Below, piece by piece: positions 52,064 to 61,145 of a stretch of 64,000 bases of DNA. Each line of letters opens with the position of its first letter. The first letter of the stretch is position 1. A program made the translations under genes and the position numbers. Under the pieces are notes generated by a model. It had not been told where the DNA came from. It saw only the letters and a list, made by a program, of their open reading frames with translations, and did not search any database. Source of the DNA: Clavibacter zhangzhiyongii (lineage in GTDB: Bacteria; Actinomycetota; Actinomycetes; Actinomycetales; Microbacteriaceae); the NCBI RefSeq assembly GCF_014775655.1, contig NZ_CP061274.1, forward strand, positions 2,914,001 through 2,978,000, in the 5' to 3' direction.

Positions 52064-52669
52064 ATGCAGCTCTACTCCGCGCTCCCCCTCGTCCGCGCCC
52101 GGCAGATCGCGGCCGACACCGCGGCCCTCGCGGGCATCGTCGTGTCGGTGCTGGTGGGGATCGCGGTGGCCGCGCTCATCCGCCCGCTCGGCGACCTCGG
52201 CCGCAGCATGGAGCGGTCGGGCACGCAGCTGAGCGGATCCATGACCGACGCCGCCGACGCCCTCGGCCGCCTGCCGCTCGTGGGCGACGCCGCGCGCGGG
52301 CCGTTCGAGGACGCGAGCGGGATCGGATCCGGCCTCGTGCAGGCGGGGCGCGACCAGCAGGCGCTCGTCGGCACCGTCGCGCTCGTCGTCGGGCTGCTCG
52401 TGGCGCTCGTGCCGATCGCGTTCATCGTGCGGCACTGGCTGCTCCGGCGCGTGTCGTTCGTGCGGCGGGCGGCCGCGGCCCGCTCCCTCGCCGCGACGCC
52501 CGGCGGCACCGAGCTGCTCGCGCTGCGGGCCCTCTCGTCGCGGAAGCCGGCGTCCCTGCTGAAGGCGCACCCGGATCCCGTCGCCGCCTGGCGCGCAGGC
52601 GACCCGCGCGTGGTGCGCCAGCTCGCCGACCTGGCGCTGCGCGACGCGGGGGTGTCGTCGGGGCGGTGA
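52064..52669 (+). CDS. Membrane protein with two helices, unknown function
   Basis: 201 residues. One membrane helix at about 20-42 (ALAGIVVSVLVGIAVAALI), an extracytoplasmic segment with IRPLGDLGRSMERSG and GRLPLVGDAARGPFEDAS, a second helix at about 106-127, and a basic cytoplasmic tail with LRALSSRKPASLLKAHPDPV. ATG 6 bases after CAGGCT. I do not recognise a family name. Confidence 0.7.
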   Translation: MQLYSALPLVRARQIAADTAALAGIVVSVLVGIAVAALIRPLGDLGRSMERSGTQLSGSMTDAADALGRLPLVGDAARGPFEDASGIGSGLVQAGRDQQALVGTVALVVGLLVALVPIAFIVRHWLLRRVSFVRRAAAARSLAATPGGTELLALRALSSRKPASLLKAHPDPVAAWRAGDPRVVRQLADLALRDAGVSSGR

Positions 52670-52722
52670 TCCCGGCCGCAGCCGGGTGACGCACGCGGTG
52701 CAGGAGGAGCATCCTCGAAGGC

Positions 52723-53460
52723 ATGTCGCCTCTCCTCCTGGCCGGGCTCGCCGGCCTGCTCTCCGGGCTGTCGCTCGTGGTCGGATCCCTCGTCGCCTGG
52801 TTCGTGAAGGTGCCGCGCGAGGTCGTCGCGCTCGTCATGGCGTTCGGCGCCGGCGTGCTCATCTCGGCGCTCGCGTTCGACCTCGTCGACGAGGCGGCGG
52901 CGAGCGGCGGCGTGATCCCCACGCTCGGCGGCTTCGTCGCGGGCGCGGTCGTGTACGTGGTGCTCGACCAGATCCTCGAGCACGGCGGGTTCCGGCGGAA
53001 GCACCACGGGAAGTCGGGCGGCGGGGGCGGCACCGGGGTCGGGATCGCGCTCGGCGCCCTCCTCGACGGCGTGCCCGAGACGGCCGTGCAGGGCCTCAGC
53101 CTCACGGGCGGCGGCGCGCTGAGCATCGGCGTGCTCGTGGCGGTCGTCATCTCGAACTTCCCCGAGGGCATGTCGAGCACGGCCGACCTCAAGGAGAACG
53201 GCCGCGGCGCGCGCTACGTCTTCGGGCTCTGGACCTCCATCGCCGTGATCTGCGCCCTCTCCTCCCTCGGCGGCTACGCGCTGCTGGGCGGCCTGCCGGA
53301 GAGCGGGCAGTCGGTCGTGATGGCGTTCGCGGCGGGCGCGATCCTCGCCATGATCTGCGACACGATGATCCCCGAGGCCTTCCGCAAGGCGCAGGCCCTC
53401 ACCGGGCTCGTGACCGTGCTCGGCTTCGTCGCGAGCTACGCGGTGCACCAGGCGGGGTGA
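52723..53460 (+). CDS. ZIP-family metal transporter
   Basis: 245 residues, eight membrane segments. ALVMAFGAGVLISALAFDLVDEA and LGALLDGVPETAVQGLSL plus VVISNFPEGMSSTADL carry the metal-path residues seen in ZIP proteins (here Asp/Pro-Glu and Asn-Pro-Glu-Gly). A loop with HGGFRRKHHGK could bind metal. Likely a zinc or other divalent cation transporter. Confidence 0.85.
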   Translation: MSPLLLAGLAGLLSGLSLVVGSLVAWFVKVPREVVALVMAFGAGVLISALAFDLVDEAAASGGVIPTLGGFVAGAVVYVVLDQILEHGGFRRKHHGKSGGGGGTGVGIALGALLDGVPETAVQGLSLTGGGALSIGVLVAVVISNFPEGMSSTADLKENGRGARYVFGLWTSIAVICALSSLGGYALLGGLPESGQSVVMAFAAGAILAMICDTMIPEAFRKAQALTGLVTVLGFVASYAVHQAG

Positions 53461-53503
53461 TCCGCGCGTCAGCGGCCCGGAGCCGACGGCACGGCCGCGG
53501 CCG

Positions 53504-53992
53504 TCAGGCCCGGGGCGCCGGGTCGCGCGGCGAGACGTTGAAGCGGTGCAGCATCGCGGCGAGCTGCTCCACCTCCGCCACGTCCCAGGCGTCGAGCCGG
53601 TTCTGCAGGCGCACGCGCGTGCTCGCCCGCACCTCGGCGAGGCGGTCCTCCGCGAGCGGCGTGAGGCTGAGGATCGTGGAGCGGCGGTCCTCGGGATCCG
53701 GCTCGTCGCGCACGTAGCCCTCCTCGCGGAGCACCCGGAGGTGCCGGCTGACGGAGCTCTTGTCCATGAGGAGGCCGGTGGCGACCGCGCCGGCCGACGA
53801 CGGCCCGGCCTGGCCGAGCCACCGCGCGACGGCGAAGGCGCCGGGCTGGAGTCCCGGGTGGAAGATGGCGGCCTGCTCGAGGCGGAGGGAGCGGATCGAC
53901 ACGAGGACCTCGCCCAGCTCGGAGGCGACGGCGGAGACCGCGGCCGCGCGGTCGTCGGCGGCGTCGGGCTCGTCGGCGGTTCCGTGGATCAC
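53504..53992 (-). CDS. MarR-family transcriptional regulator
   Basis: 162 residues: LQPGAFAVARWLGQAGPSSAGAVATGLLMDKSSVSRHLRVLREEGYVRDEPDPEDRRSTILSLT is split here only by length; MDKSSVSRHLRVLREEGYV is the recognition helix region. The GTG at 53992 lies 6 bases after TAGGGT, so leaderless. Convergent with the ZIP gene and divergent from the ParA-like gene across 168 bases. Confidence 0.87.
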   Translation of the reverse strand: MIHGTADEPDAADDRAAAVSAVASELGEVLVSIRSLRLEQAAIFHPGLQPGAFAVARWLGQAGPSSAGAVATGLLMDKSSVSRHLRVLREEGYVRDEPDPEDRRSTILSLTPLAEDRLAEVRASTRVRLQNRLDAWDVAEVEQLAAMLHRFNVSPRDPAPRA

Positions 53993-54160
53993 GGGGAGAC
54001 CCTAACCGACGCGGATCGGCGTCCCGTGCGCCGGCCGCCCCCGCGACGCCGGGTGACGGGCGGGCCGGACGAGGACGGCGGCCCGGCCACCCGGTTCCGG
54101 CCCCTGGGAGCACCCCTGGTAGCCTCGTCCGCGCAGGCGGGGACGACGAAGGCGAGCCAC

Positions 54161-56050
54161 ATGACCGACGACACGCACGAGACCGGCCCCCAGGGCGGGG
54201 GCACGTCCGAGCCCCCCATCCTCAGCCGTCGCGAGCTGCGCCGCCGCCAGCAGGAGATGGAGCAGAACCGCCCCTCCGGCGAGGCGGGCGACGCGCACCG
54301 CTGGGTGGATCCCTTCCCCGCCGTCCCCCGCACCTCCGAGGGCGGCCTGTTCGGACCGGATCGCGTGCGGCCCGGCGCCGAGGCGCCCGCGGATGCCGCT
54401 GCCGAGGACGCTGCCGCTCAGGCGGGCGATGACGACGAGATGGACGGCATCGACGACGCGGTCGGCTCCGCGCCGACGGCCGCGATCCGCGCCGACGCCG
54501 ACGCCGCCTCCTCCGAGGACGACGCCGAGGACGAGATCGAGGTCGAGGGCACGCACGCGTTCGACGAGCTCTTCGAGGACGACGAGACCGCGGACGACGC
54601 GGGCGAGGTCGACGCCGCGGAGGACGTGGACGCCGACGCCGAGACCGACGCCGACGACGCCAGCCCCGCATCCGCCGGCGCCACCCCCTTCGACGCGGTC
54701 GTCTCCCCCGAGGCCGGATCCGCGTGGTCGGTCCCCGCGCCGCACGTCGTGAACGCGCACCCCTTCCGCATGCCGCTGCGCCCGAGCACGGAGGACCGCA
54801 CACCGGCCCCCGCCGTCACCGCGCCCGCGGACGCCGCCGACGACACCCGCACCGCTGACGACGCCGGCACCGGCACCGGCACCTCCGGCACCGCGCCGGA
54901 CGACACCGCCGCCGAGGCCGCGCCCATCGCCCCCGCCGCCCCCGAGCCGCACCCCGTGGCCTCCCTGCCCGCCGCGCCCGTCGACACGGAGGAGCCCGCC
55001 GACGACCGCCGCCCCGGCACCGACCTCACGGCGTTCCCGGACGCGGATCCGCAGCGCTACGTCATGCGCACCCCGCGCGCCGACGCCGCCACGAGCGCCC
55101 TCACCCTCTTCCCCGAGCAGACCGGCCAGCGCGCGCCGCGCGGCCCGGTCGTCGCCCGCACGGGCTTCCGCGGCTTCATGAACTCCGTCACGGGCGGCGT
55201 CTTCAAGATCGCCCCCGGGCCCGAGGAGGCCGCGGCCAACGCCGAGGTCGCCCGCCGCGAGGGCGACGAGCGCGTGATCCGCCAGGCCACCTGGTCGCGC
55301 GCGGTCAGCGTGCTGGTCGCGAACCGCAAGGGCGGCGTCGGCAAGACGCCCACCTCCCTCATCCTGGGCGGCGTGCTCGGCTCCATCCGCGGCGGATCCG
55401 TCGCGGTGGTCGAGGTCACCGACGATCCCGGCGCGCTCGGCTACCGCGCCGAGGGCCAGCCGCAGCGCGGGCTCGGCGAGCTCGTGCGCGACCGCGACGA
55501 GATCCACAGCGCCGGCCAGCTCGCCGGCTACACGGCGCCGCAGACGAGCTTCGCCTCCGTCGTCGCGTCCGTCGGGCCGCGCCGCGAGCTCACCGGCGAG
55601 GACGTCGTGGGCGTCTCGCGCCTCATCGACGAGTACTACGCGATCCGCGTGATGGACTCCGGCAACCAGCCGTCGTCGTCCGCCTTCCGCGGGGCCGTCG
55701 AGGTCACCGACGTGCTCGTCGTCCCCGTGCTCAACGCGGGCGACGCGGTGCTCGAAGCGGTGGCGCTGCTCGACTTCCTGCGCGAGCTCGGCGGCCACGC
55801 GGCGATGCTCGCGGACAACGCGATCATCATCCGCCTGCACGACGGGCGCCCGGAGGATCCCGCGGTCGTCGCCCGCATCGACCGCATCCTCGACGACGCC
55901 CGCCCGGCGCAGATCTTCACGGTGCCGTACGACGCGCACATCGCCGAGCGCGGGCCGATCTCGCTCGGCTCCCTCGACCCCGAGGTGGCGCGGGCCTTCA
56001 CGGCCGCGACCGCGGGCGTCGTGCAGCGCCTCACGCACGCGGTCCGCTGA
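54161..56050 (+). CDS. ParA/MinD-like P-loop ATPase with a long acidic disordered N-terminal region
   Basis: 629 residues. Residues 1-330 are low-complexity, rich in Asp, Ala, Pro and Glu, with a basic patch ILSRRELRRRQQEMEQNR near the start. Residues 370-629 are a MinD/ParA-type domain: Walker A KGGVGKTPT from Lys390 has Pro where the usual second Thr/Ser stands; YAIRVMDSGNQPSSSAFRGA follows as the switch region. Similar proteins occur in Gram-positive surface or type VII secretion contexts, but no such genes are near. Partner and cargo unknown. The ATG overlaps nothing upstream; the stop overlaps the MATE start. Confidence 0.82.
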   Translation: MTDDTHETGPQGGGTSEPPILSRRELRRRQQEMEQNRPSGEAGDAHRWVDPFPAVPRTSEGGLFGPDRVRPGAEAPADAAAEDAAAQAGDDDEMDGIDDAVGSAPTAAIRADADAASSEDDAEDEIEVEGTHAFDELFEDDETADDAGEVDAAEDVDADAETDADDASPASAGATPFDAVVSPEAGSAWSVPAPHVVNAHPFRMPLRPSTEDRTPAPAVTAPADAADDTRTADDAGTGTGTSGTAPDDTAAEAAPIAPAAPEPHPVASLPAAPVDTEEPADDRRPGTDLTAFPDADPQRYVMRTPRADAATSALTLFPEQTGQRAPRGPVVARTGFRGFMNSVTGGVFKIAPGPEEAAANAEVARREGDERVIRQATWSRAVSVLVANRKGGVGKTPTSLILGGVLGSIRGGSVAVVEVTDDPGALGYRAEGQPQRGLGELVRDRDEIHSAGQLAGYTAPQTSFASVVASVGPRRELTGEDVVGVSRLIDEYYAIRVMDSGNQPSSSAFRGAVEVTDVLVVPVLNAGDAVLEAVALLDFLRELGGHAAMLADNAIIIRLHDGRPEDPAVVARIDRILDDARPAQIFTVPYDAHIAERGPISLGSLDPEVARAFTAATAGVVQRLTHAVR

Positions 56051-57477
56051 CGGGCGCGCCTCCGCCCGGGTCCGGGTCCGGGTCCGGGTCCGCCGGGCGC
56101 GGTCCGCGGATCCGCCGCCCGCTCGACCGCGAGATCCTCGCGCTGGCGGTGCCGGCGCTCGGCGCGCTCGTGGCCGAGCCGCTGTTCCTCCTCACCGACA
56201 CGGCGCTCGTCGGGCACCTCGGCAGCGCGCCGCTCGCGGGCCTCGGCATCGCGAGCGTGATCCTGCAGACGATCGTCGGCCTCCTCGTCTTCCTCGCCTA
56301 CGCGACCACGCCGACGGTCGCGCGGCGGCTCGGCGCCGGTGACCGGCCGGGCGCGATCCGGGCGGGCATCGACGGCCTGTGGCTCGCGCTCGCGCTCGGC
56401 GCGGTGGTGCTGGTCGTGGGGCTCGCCGTCGCGGATCCGCTCGTGCGCGCCCTCGCCGACACCGGCGGCGCCGATGCGGACCCGGCAGCGACCGCCGCCG
56501 TGGTCGACGCCGCCCGCACCTACCTCGGCATCTCGCTCGCCGGGATGCCCGCGATGCTCCTCGTCATCGCCGCGACCGGCCTCCTCCGCGGGCTCCAGGA
56601 CACGCGCACGCCGCTCGTCGTCGCCGTCTCGGGCTTCGCGGCGAACGCGGCCCTCAACGCCTTCCTCATCTACGGGCTCGGGTTCGGCATCGCGGGATCC
56701 GCGTGGGGCACGGTCATCGCGCAGTGGGGCATGGCCGCGGTCTTCGTCGCGATCGCCGTGCGCGCGGCGCGCGAGAACGGCACGACCCTGCGCCCCGGCC
56801 TTCGCGGCGTCGCGCGCTCGGCGGCGTCCGGCGGGTGGCTGCTCGTGCGCACGGCCTCGCTCCGGGCGGCGATCCTCGCGACGGTCGCGGTGGGCGCGGG
56901 GCTCGGGGTCACCGGGCTCGCGACCCTGCAGATCGCCCTCACCCTCTTCTCGACGATCGCGTTCGTGCTCGACGCGCTCGCCATCGCGGGCCAGGCCCTC
57001 GTCGGGCACGGCCTCGGCGCGGACGACGTGCCGCGGGTCCGCGCCGTGTCCCGCCGGCTCGTCCAGTGGGGCGTCGGCCTCGGCGCGATCCTCGGCCTCG
57101 TCCTCGCCGCCCTCTCGCCGCTGCTCGGCCCGGTCTTCACGGGCGACCCGGACATCCACCGCATGCTGACCGCCGTGACGCTCGTGCTCGCGGTGGGCCT
57201 GCCCGTCGCCGGGTACGTGTTCGTGCTCGACGGCGTGCTCATCGGCGCGGGTGACGCCCGCTACCTCGCGCTCGCGGGCCTCGTGAACCTGGCGATCTAC
57301 GCGCCCGCGCTGATCCTCGTGGCGTGGCTCACCGGCACCGGCCGCGTCGCCGGCACCCCCGCCCTCCTCGCGCTGTGGGCGGCCTTCGGCCTCGTCTACA
57401 TCGGCGCCCGCGCGCTCACGCTCGGGCTGCGGGCGCGCGGCGACCGGTGGATCATGACGGGGGTCGCGCGGGCCTGA
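56047..57477 (+). CDS. MATE-family efflux transporter, apparent CTG start
   Basis: A 12-helix multidrug/toxin exporter. RRPLDREILALAVPALGALVAEPLFLLTDTALVGHLG, AGLGIASVILQTIVGLLVFLAY, ATGLLRGLQDTRTPL and GVLIGAGDARYLALAGLVN are MATE signatures. No ATG, GTG or TTG lies in frame between the ParA region and residue 35; the next is GTG at 56149, inside the first helix. CTG at 56047-56049 overlaps the previous TGA (CTGA), like the ATGA/GTGA couplings here, giving 476 residues and a Gly-Ser linker N terminus. If GTG 56149 is used the protein is 442 residues. Confidence 0.85.
   Translation: MTGAPPPGSGSGSGSAGRGPRIRRPLDREILALAVPALGALVAEPLFLLTDTALVGHLGSAPLAGLGIASVILQTIVGLLVFLAYATTPTVARRLGAGDRPGAIRAGIDGLWLALALGAVVLVVGLAVADPLVRALADTGGADADPAATAAVVDAARTYLGISLAGMPAMLLVIAATGLLRGLQDTRTPLVVAVSGFAANAALNAFLIYGLGFGIAGSAWGTVIAQWGMAAVFVAIAVRAARENGTTLRPGLRGVARSAASGGWLLVRTASLRAAILATVAVGAGLGVTGLATLQIALTLFSTIAFVLDALAIAGQALVGHGLGADDVPRVRAVSRRLVQWGVGLGAILGLVLAALSPLLGPVFTGDPDIHRMLTAVTLVLAVGLPVAGYVFVLDGVLIGAGDARYLALAGLVNLAIYAPALILVAWLTGTGRVAGTPALLALWAAFGLVYIGARALTLGLRARGDRWIMTGVARA
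56068..56091. repeat. Four tandem GGGTCC hexamers in the MATE N-terminal coding region
   Basis: Copies at 56068, 56074, 56080 and 56086 encode Gly-Ser four times. Copy change would keep the frame. Confidence 0.85.
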
Positions 57478-57479
57478 CG

Positions 57480-58760
57480 TTCTCTTCAGGACTGACTCCC
57501 TCTGAGTGCCTGCATACGAGGTCGCATCCGCGCCAGCAATGCTGCTACCCCCATCACCTACTTCCATTCGTCTTCGACGTCGACCGGCCGACGGAATTCA
57601 AAGACCAGTAGAGCGACACGCCCACGTGCGATGTTGACAGCGCTCCCGAATAGGGGGTTTGTGAAGAACGCGCGCGTCGCTAGCATGTCGTCAATATCTA
57701 CGCGATTTGCTTGGATGGGCCACACTACCGAAAGCGCAAGGTGCCCCAATGACTGACGGAGTTGTCGACGAAAAGGATCGCAAGCTTGGTAAGATTCCAG
57801 AAAGAGTGGAAAACGGTTACACTATTTACACGGTCAGTAACCCTACTGAACTGACTCAGGTTGCTGGATGGCTTAGATACAATACAAAAGAGGGAGTTGC
57901 GCTCTTCAGGGGCCAGGTTCACTTATACTCCGAGATGCTGGCAACAGGTCTTCGCTCAAGAAGAGACACACCCGGACGGACAGGACTATCTAAAAATCAA
58001 CTTGATCAGCATGGCGTCAAACTTCGTGCCTATATCGATACCTTGTACGGCGCACCCTGTTCTTGTGGCGTAAGCGCAAAATCTTTTTCGCGAATGCATA
58101 ACTGTCTCGAAATCGCTCGACCTGTGCGCCATAGGACACAGGCGGGGTCCGTAGTATCGGGCACTTACAGGGCCGTCATGGAGCCATTACTGCAGCATTA
58201 TGGGCTTAATACGCGTTGGATGGACGTTGTAGACAACATATGGATCGCCCTTTGGTTTGCATGTTACAAGCAAGTAAGCAACGAGGGCTTTGCTCACCAC
58301 GCTCGAAGATCTCCTGCACAAGAGGGGTCAGATGCAAAGGCTTTCATCCTAGTATTTCGCTCCGGACCCTTAAAGGAAACGGCCATACCGGGCTATCGCA
58401 TCGGGACGCTAAGTCGCTTGGTAGACCTGCGCTACTCGGTTCCATCGATATACCACCGCCCGCACGCTCAGCACGGCCTTCTTATAGCCCCAGCAGACCT
58501 AGAACACGGCGATATTTTCGGATCGCTTAAGGAGCATGTGGTCGGTGTTATAGAAGTGGCCTTGGAGGATGCCTTGGATTGGCTTGGCAAAGGAACAATG
58601 ACGTCGCCATCGACCTTATTTCCACCGGCCACCCTAGATGATGGGTATAGAAGACTCCTTGAGTACGCCCCAAAACCCACCAAAGCACTCGGGCATCTCA
58701 CCATTTACGGACCGGGGCAGTAAGCCAGCAAAAACCGCAGTGAGGGCTCGGGCCGAAAGG
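57480..58760. other. Low-G+C island with an FRG-domain gene
   Basis: By eye about half G+C (individual lines 40-50%) against more than 70% on both sides, with codons such as AAA, ATA, TTA that neighbours avoid. The palindrome GGATCC, common in flanking DNA, is absent. It sits between two complete genes (MATE stop 57477, aldo/keto reductase stop 58768). I see no integrase, tRNA or flanking direct repeats. 57480-57748 holds no convincing gene; a TTGACA at 57634-57639 and TAGCAT at 57681-57686 are possible promoter pieces. Confidence 0.8.
57749..58723 (+). CDS. FRG-domain protein
   Basis: 324 residues. The domain signature is VALFRGQVHLYSEMLATGLRS (Phe53-Arg54-Gly55-Gln56), followed by LLQHYGLNTRWMDVVDN around residues 148-162, matching the family's HYGLPTRLLDWT-type element. 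FRG proteins occur in mobile and anti-phage contexts; the biochemical activity is not established. ATG at 57749 has GCAAGG 7 bases before it; an upstream TTG (57707) would add 14 residues. Base composition is unlike all neighbours, indicating recent transfer. Confidence 0.85.
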   Translation: MTDGVVDEKDRKLGKIPERVENGYTIYTVSNPTELTQVAGWLRYNTKEGVALFRGQVHLYSEMLATGLRSRRDTPGRTGLSKNQLDQHGVKLRAYIDTLYGAPCSCGVSAKSFSRMHNCLEIARPVRHRTQAGSVVSGTYRAVMEPLLQHYGLNTRWMDVVDNIWIALWFACYKQVSNEGFAHHARRSPAQEGSDAKAFILVFRSGPLKETAIPGYRIGTLSRLVDLRYSVPSIYHRPHAQHGLLIAPADLEHGDIFGSLKEHVVGVIEVALEDALDWLGKGTMTSPSTLFPPATLDDGYRRLLEYAPKPTKALGHLTIYGPGQ

Positions 58761-58767
58761 TCGCCCC

Positions 58768-59619
58768 TTAGTACATCGCCAGCGGACCCGCGCCCGACGG
58801 GCCCGGGAACGCGCGATCGAGCTCCGCGAGGGTCTTGTCGGGGATCACCAGGTCGAGCGCGGCGCGGTTCTCCGCGACGTGCGCGGCCGTCGCGGCCTTG
58901 GCGGTCGCGAAGACGTGCGGCGCCTGCCGGACGACCCACGCGAGCGCGAGCTGGCCGGCGCTCACGCCGAGGGGCTCGGCGAGGGCGGCGAGCGTCGGAT
59001 CCGTCGCGAGCCGGCCCTGGTCGAGCGGCGAGTAGGCCATGACGGGCATGCGGCGCTCGCGGGCCCGCGGGATCACGTCGTGCTCGGGCCCCCGCTGGGC
59101 GAGGTTGTAGAGCACCTGGTCGGTCTGCGCGGCGTCGCCGCCGGGGAGCGCGGCGAGCTCGTCGAGGTCGTCGCCGTCGAGGTTGCTGACACCCCACGCG
59201 CGGATCAGGCCCTCCTCGACGAGCTCCTGCATCGCGGCGACCGTGTCCGCGAGCGGATGCGATCCGCGCCAGTGCAGCAGGTAGAGGTCGAGCCGGTCGG
59301 TGCCGAGGCGCGCGAGGCTGCGGCGCGCGGCCTCGCCCGTGCCGCGGCGGGACGCGTTCGACGGCAGCACCTTGCTGATGAGGAACACCTGGTCGCGGCG
59401 GCCGGCGATCGCCTCGCCGACGAGCTCCTCGGATCGCCCGCTGCCGTACATCTCGGCGGTGTCGATCGCGGTGAGGCCCGCGTCGACGCCGGCGCGCAGG
59501 GCGTCGAGCTCGGTGGACCGGGCGGCGCGGTCGTCGCCCATGTTCCAGGTGCCCTGCGCGAGGGCGACGGCGGTGCGGCCGTCGGGGAAGGTGGTCGTGG
59601 GGATCTCGGTGTCAGCCAT
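58768..59619 (-). CDS. Aldo/keto reductase (2,5-diketogluconate-reductase-like)
   Basis: 283 residues. AVALAQGTWNMGDDRAAR, AIDTAEMYGSGRSEELVG (Asp, Tyr), ISKVLPSNASRRG (Lys), LDLYLLHWRGSHPL (His), and VFATAKAATAAHVAENRAAL (cofactor loop). All catalytic residues are present. ATG at 59617-59619 has CAGGAT 7 bases upstream. Its 3' end borders the low-G+C island, and the final codons are intact. Confidence 0.92.
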   Translation of the reverse strand: MADTEIPTTTFPDGRTAVALAQGTWNMGDDRAARSTELDALRAGVDAGLTAIDTAEMYGSGRSEELVGEAIAGRRDQVFLISKVLPSNASRRGTGEAARRSLARLGTDRLDLYLLHWRGSHPLADTVAAMQELVEEGLIRAWGVSNLDGDDLDELAALPGGDAAQTDQVLYNLAQRGPEHDVIPRARERRMPVMAYSPLDQGRLATDPTLAALAEPLGVSAGQLALAWVVRQAPHVFATAKAATAAHVAENRAALDLVIPDKTLAELDRAFPGPSGAGPLAMY

Positions 59620-59651
59620 CCCGTCCATCCTGCGCCGGTCGGCACGAGGTG

Positions 59652-60593
59652 TCAGCGCCGCGTCGCCTCGACGCCCGGGAACGTCGGCACCCAGCAGCGG
59701 ACGGCCGCGCGGTAGCGGCGGAACGGATCCCCGAAGCGGGCCTCGAGGTCGGCCTCCTCGCCCGGCCGCACGATGTGGTTCCACAGCGACGAGCCGATGA
59801 CGGCGTAGGCGACGACGAGCCAGGATCCGAGCATCAGCCCGACCGCGGCCGCCTGCGTCACGCCCGCGAGCGCCATCGGGTTGCGGACGAAGCGGTACGG
59901 CCCGGCGATGACGAGGCGCGTCGCCGTCGCGGCCGGGAGCGGGGTGCCGCCGCCGCGCGTCGACATGGCGGCGGCCGACCAGATCCCCAGCGCGCTCGCG
60001 AGCACCGGCACGACGATCCCGACGGGCAGCGCCGCGGCGGGCAGCGGCACGGCGACCCGCCAGCGCATCTTGAGCCAGCGGATCGCGAGCGGCACGACCA
60101 GGAGGAAGAAGCCCCAGAAGACGACGATCTGCCCGGCCGTCGCGAGCACGTGCCGCGAGGTGGCGGCGTCCGCGTCGGCGGGGCGCGCGGCGAACGGGCC
60201 GATGAGCGCCCAGCGGGTCGGCAGCCGGCCGAGGAGCAGGAGGGCGCACGCGACGAGGGATCCGAGGGCGGCGACCGCCATGATCACGACCCCGATCCCG
60301 GCCTCGGTCGTCACGGTCGCGTACCCGGCGAGCGCGACGGCGACGAGGAGCGTCCAGGAGGCGGCGACGACGGCGGCCCACCGGATCCGGGCCGCGGCGA
60401 GCGCCGACCCCACGACGAACAGCGGCACGTCGAGGAGCGCGACGGGGAGCGGATCCAGCGACCCGAGCGTCGCGATCCGCACCGCCGGGATCGTCGGCAC
60501 GGCCACCCACCAGGCGGCCCCGCCGAGCGCCTGCGCCGCGAACCAGAGGCGGGCGGCGGTGCGCGCGGAGGGGAGGCGGACCGGACGCGTCAC
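59652..60593 (-). CDS. Membrane methyltransferase-like protein (isoprenylcysteine methyltransferase/PEMT fold)
   Basis: 313 residues with eight or more membrane segments. The C-terminal part carries LVIAGPYRFVRNPMALAGVTQ and EEADLEARFGDPFRRYRAAVRCWVP, the SAM-binding signature of the ICMT/PEMT family; the N-terminal part is an extra hydrophobic region. GTG overlaps the ASCH stop (GTGA). Substrate unknown. Confidence 0.83.
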   Translation of the reverse strand: MTRPVRLPSARTAARLWFAAQALGGAAWWVAVPTIPAVRIATLGSLDPLPVALLDVPLFVVGSALAAARIRWAAVVAASWTLLVAVALAGYATVTTEAGIGVVIMAVAALGSLVACALLLLGRLPTRWALIGPFAARPADADAATSRHVLATAGQIVVFWGFFLLVVPLAIRWLKMRWRVAVPLPAAALPVGIVVPVLASALGIWSAAAMSTRGGGTPLPAATATRLVIAGPYRFVRNPMALAGVTQAAAVGLMLGSWLVVAYAVIGSSLWNHIVRPGEEADLEARFGDPFRRYRAAVRCWVPTFPGVEATRR

Positions 60594-61105
60594 CGCGGGT
60601 CCGCGTGCTCCGGCGGCCAGACCACGGAGAAGCGCTCGAAGACGATCTCCTCGTCCTCCGACCAGACGGCGCCCCGGGCCGCGCTGACCCGCTCCCAGTA
60701 GACGCGGTGCTGCGTGCGCCAGCTCTCGAGCGAGAGGTCGTCCTCGCCCTCGTCGTGCGCGAAGGCGGCGTCGGCGCTCGTGAAGGGGCCGACGCGGAGC
60801 TCCGTGCTGCGGATCACGATGCGCGGCGCCCCGGCGCTGTCGCAGGCGATCCAGTGCGAGCCGATCCGCGGCACCTCGTCGCCGCGCGCGAGGAAGTCGG
60901 CGACCAGCTCGGCGGTGGCGCGCTTCCGGCCGGACAGCACGATCCCGAGCAGCTCGTCGGCGAGCTGGGCGTGGTCCCCGAAGTGCTCGACCGTGTGCTC
61001 GGGACCGGCGGCGACGGCCTGCGGGTGGGCGGCGGCGTACGCGTCCCACATGCGCGCTGCGGCGTCGAGGTCGGGCGGGGAGACGGGCGCGGTCGGGTCG
61101 CTCAT
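60590..61105 (-). CDS. ASCH-domain protein
   Basis: 171 residues. LADELLGIVLSGRKRATAELVADFLARGDEVPRIGSHWIACDS and RIVIRSTELRVGPF plus DEGEDDLSLESWRTQHRVYWERV make a full ASCH domain (RNA-binding-like or nucleoside amidohydrolase fold). ATG MSDPTAPVS chosen as nearest to the domain. Coupled to the membrane methyltransferase. Confidence 0.88.
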   Translation of the reverse strand: MSDPTAPVSPPDLDAAARMWDAYAAAHPQAVAAGPEHTVEHFGDHAQLADELLGIVLSGRKRATAELVADFLARGDEVPRIGSHWIACDSAGAPRIVIRSTELRVGPFTSADAAFAHDEGEDDLSLESWRTQHRVYWERVSAARGAVWSEDEEIVFERFSVVWPPEHADPR

Positions 61106-61145
61106 GGGTCCGATGCTCCCATGCGGGTCGGCGCGGTCGGCCCCG

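Noticed and set aside
57558-57749. 63-codon minus-strand frame in the FRG island
   Set aside because: Starts at TTG without a ribosome site and overlaps the FRG upstream region; no recognised domain.
57470-58800. Attachment-site direct repeats around the FRG island
   Set aside because: Only a weak CGGGCC similarity at both sides; too short to support site-specific integration.
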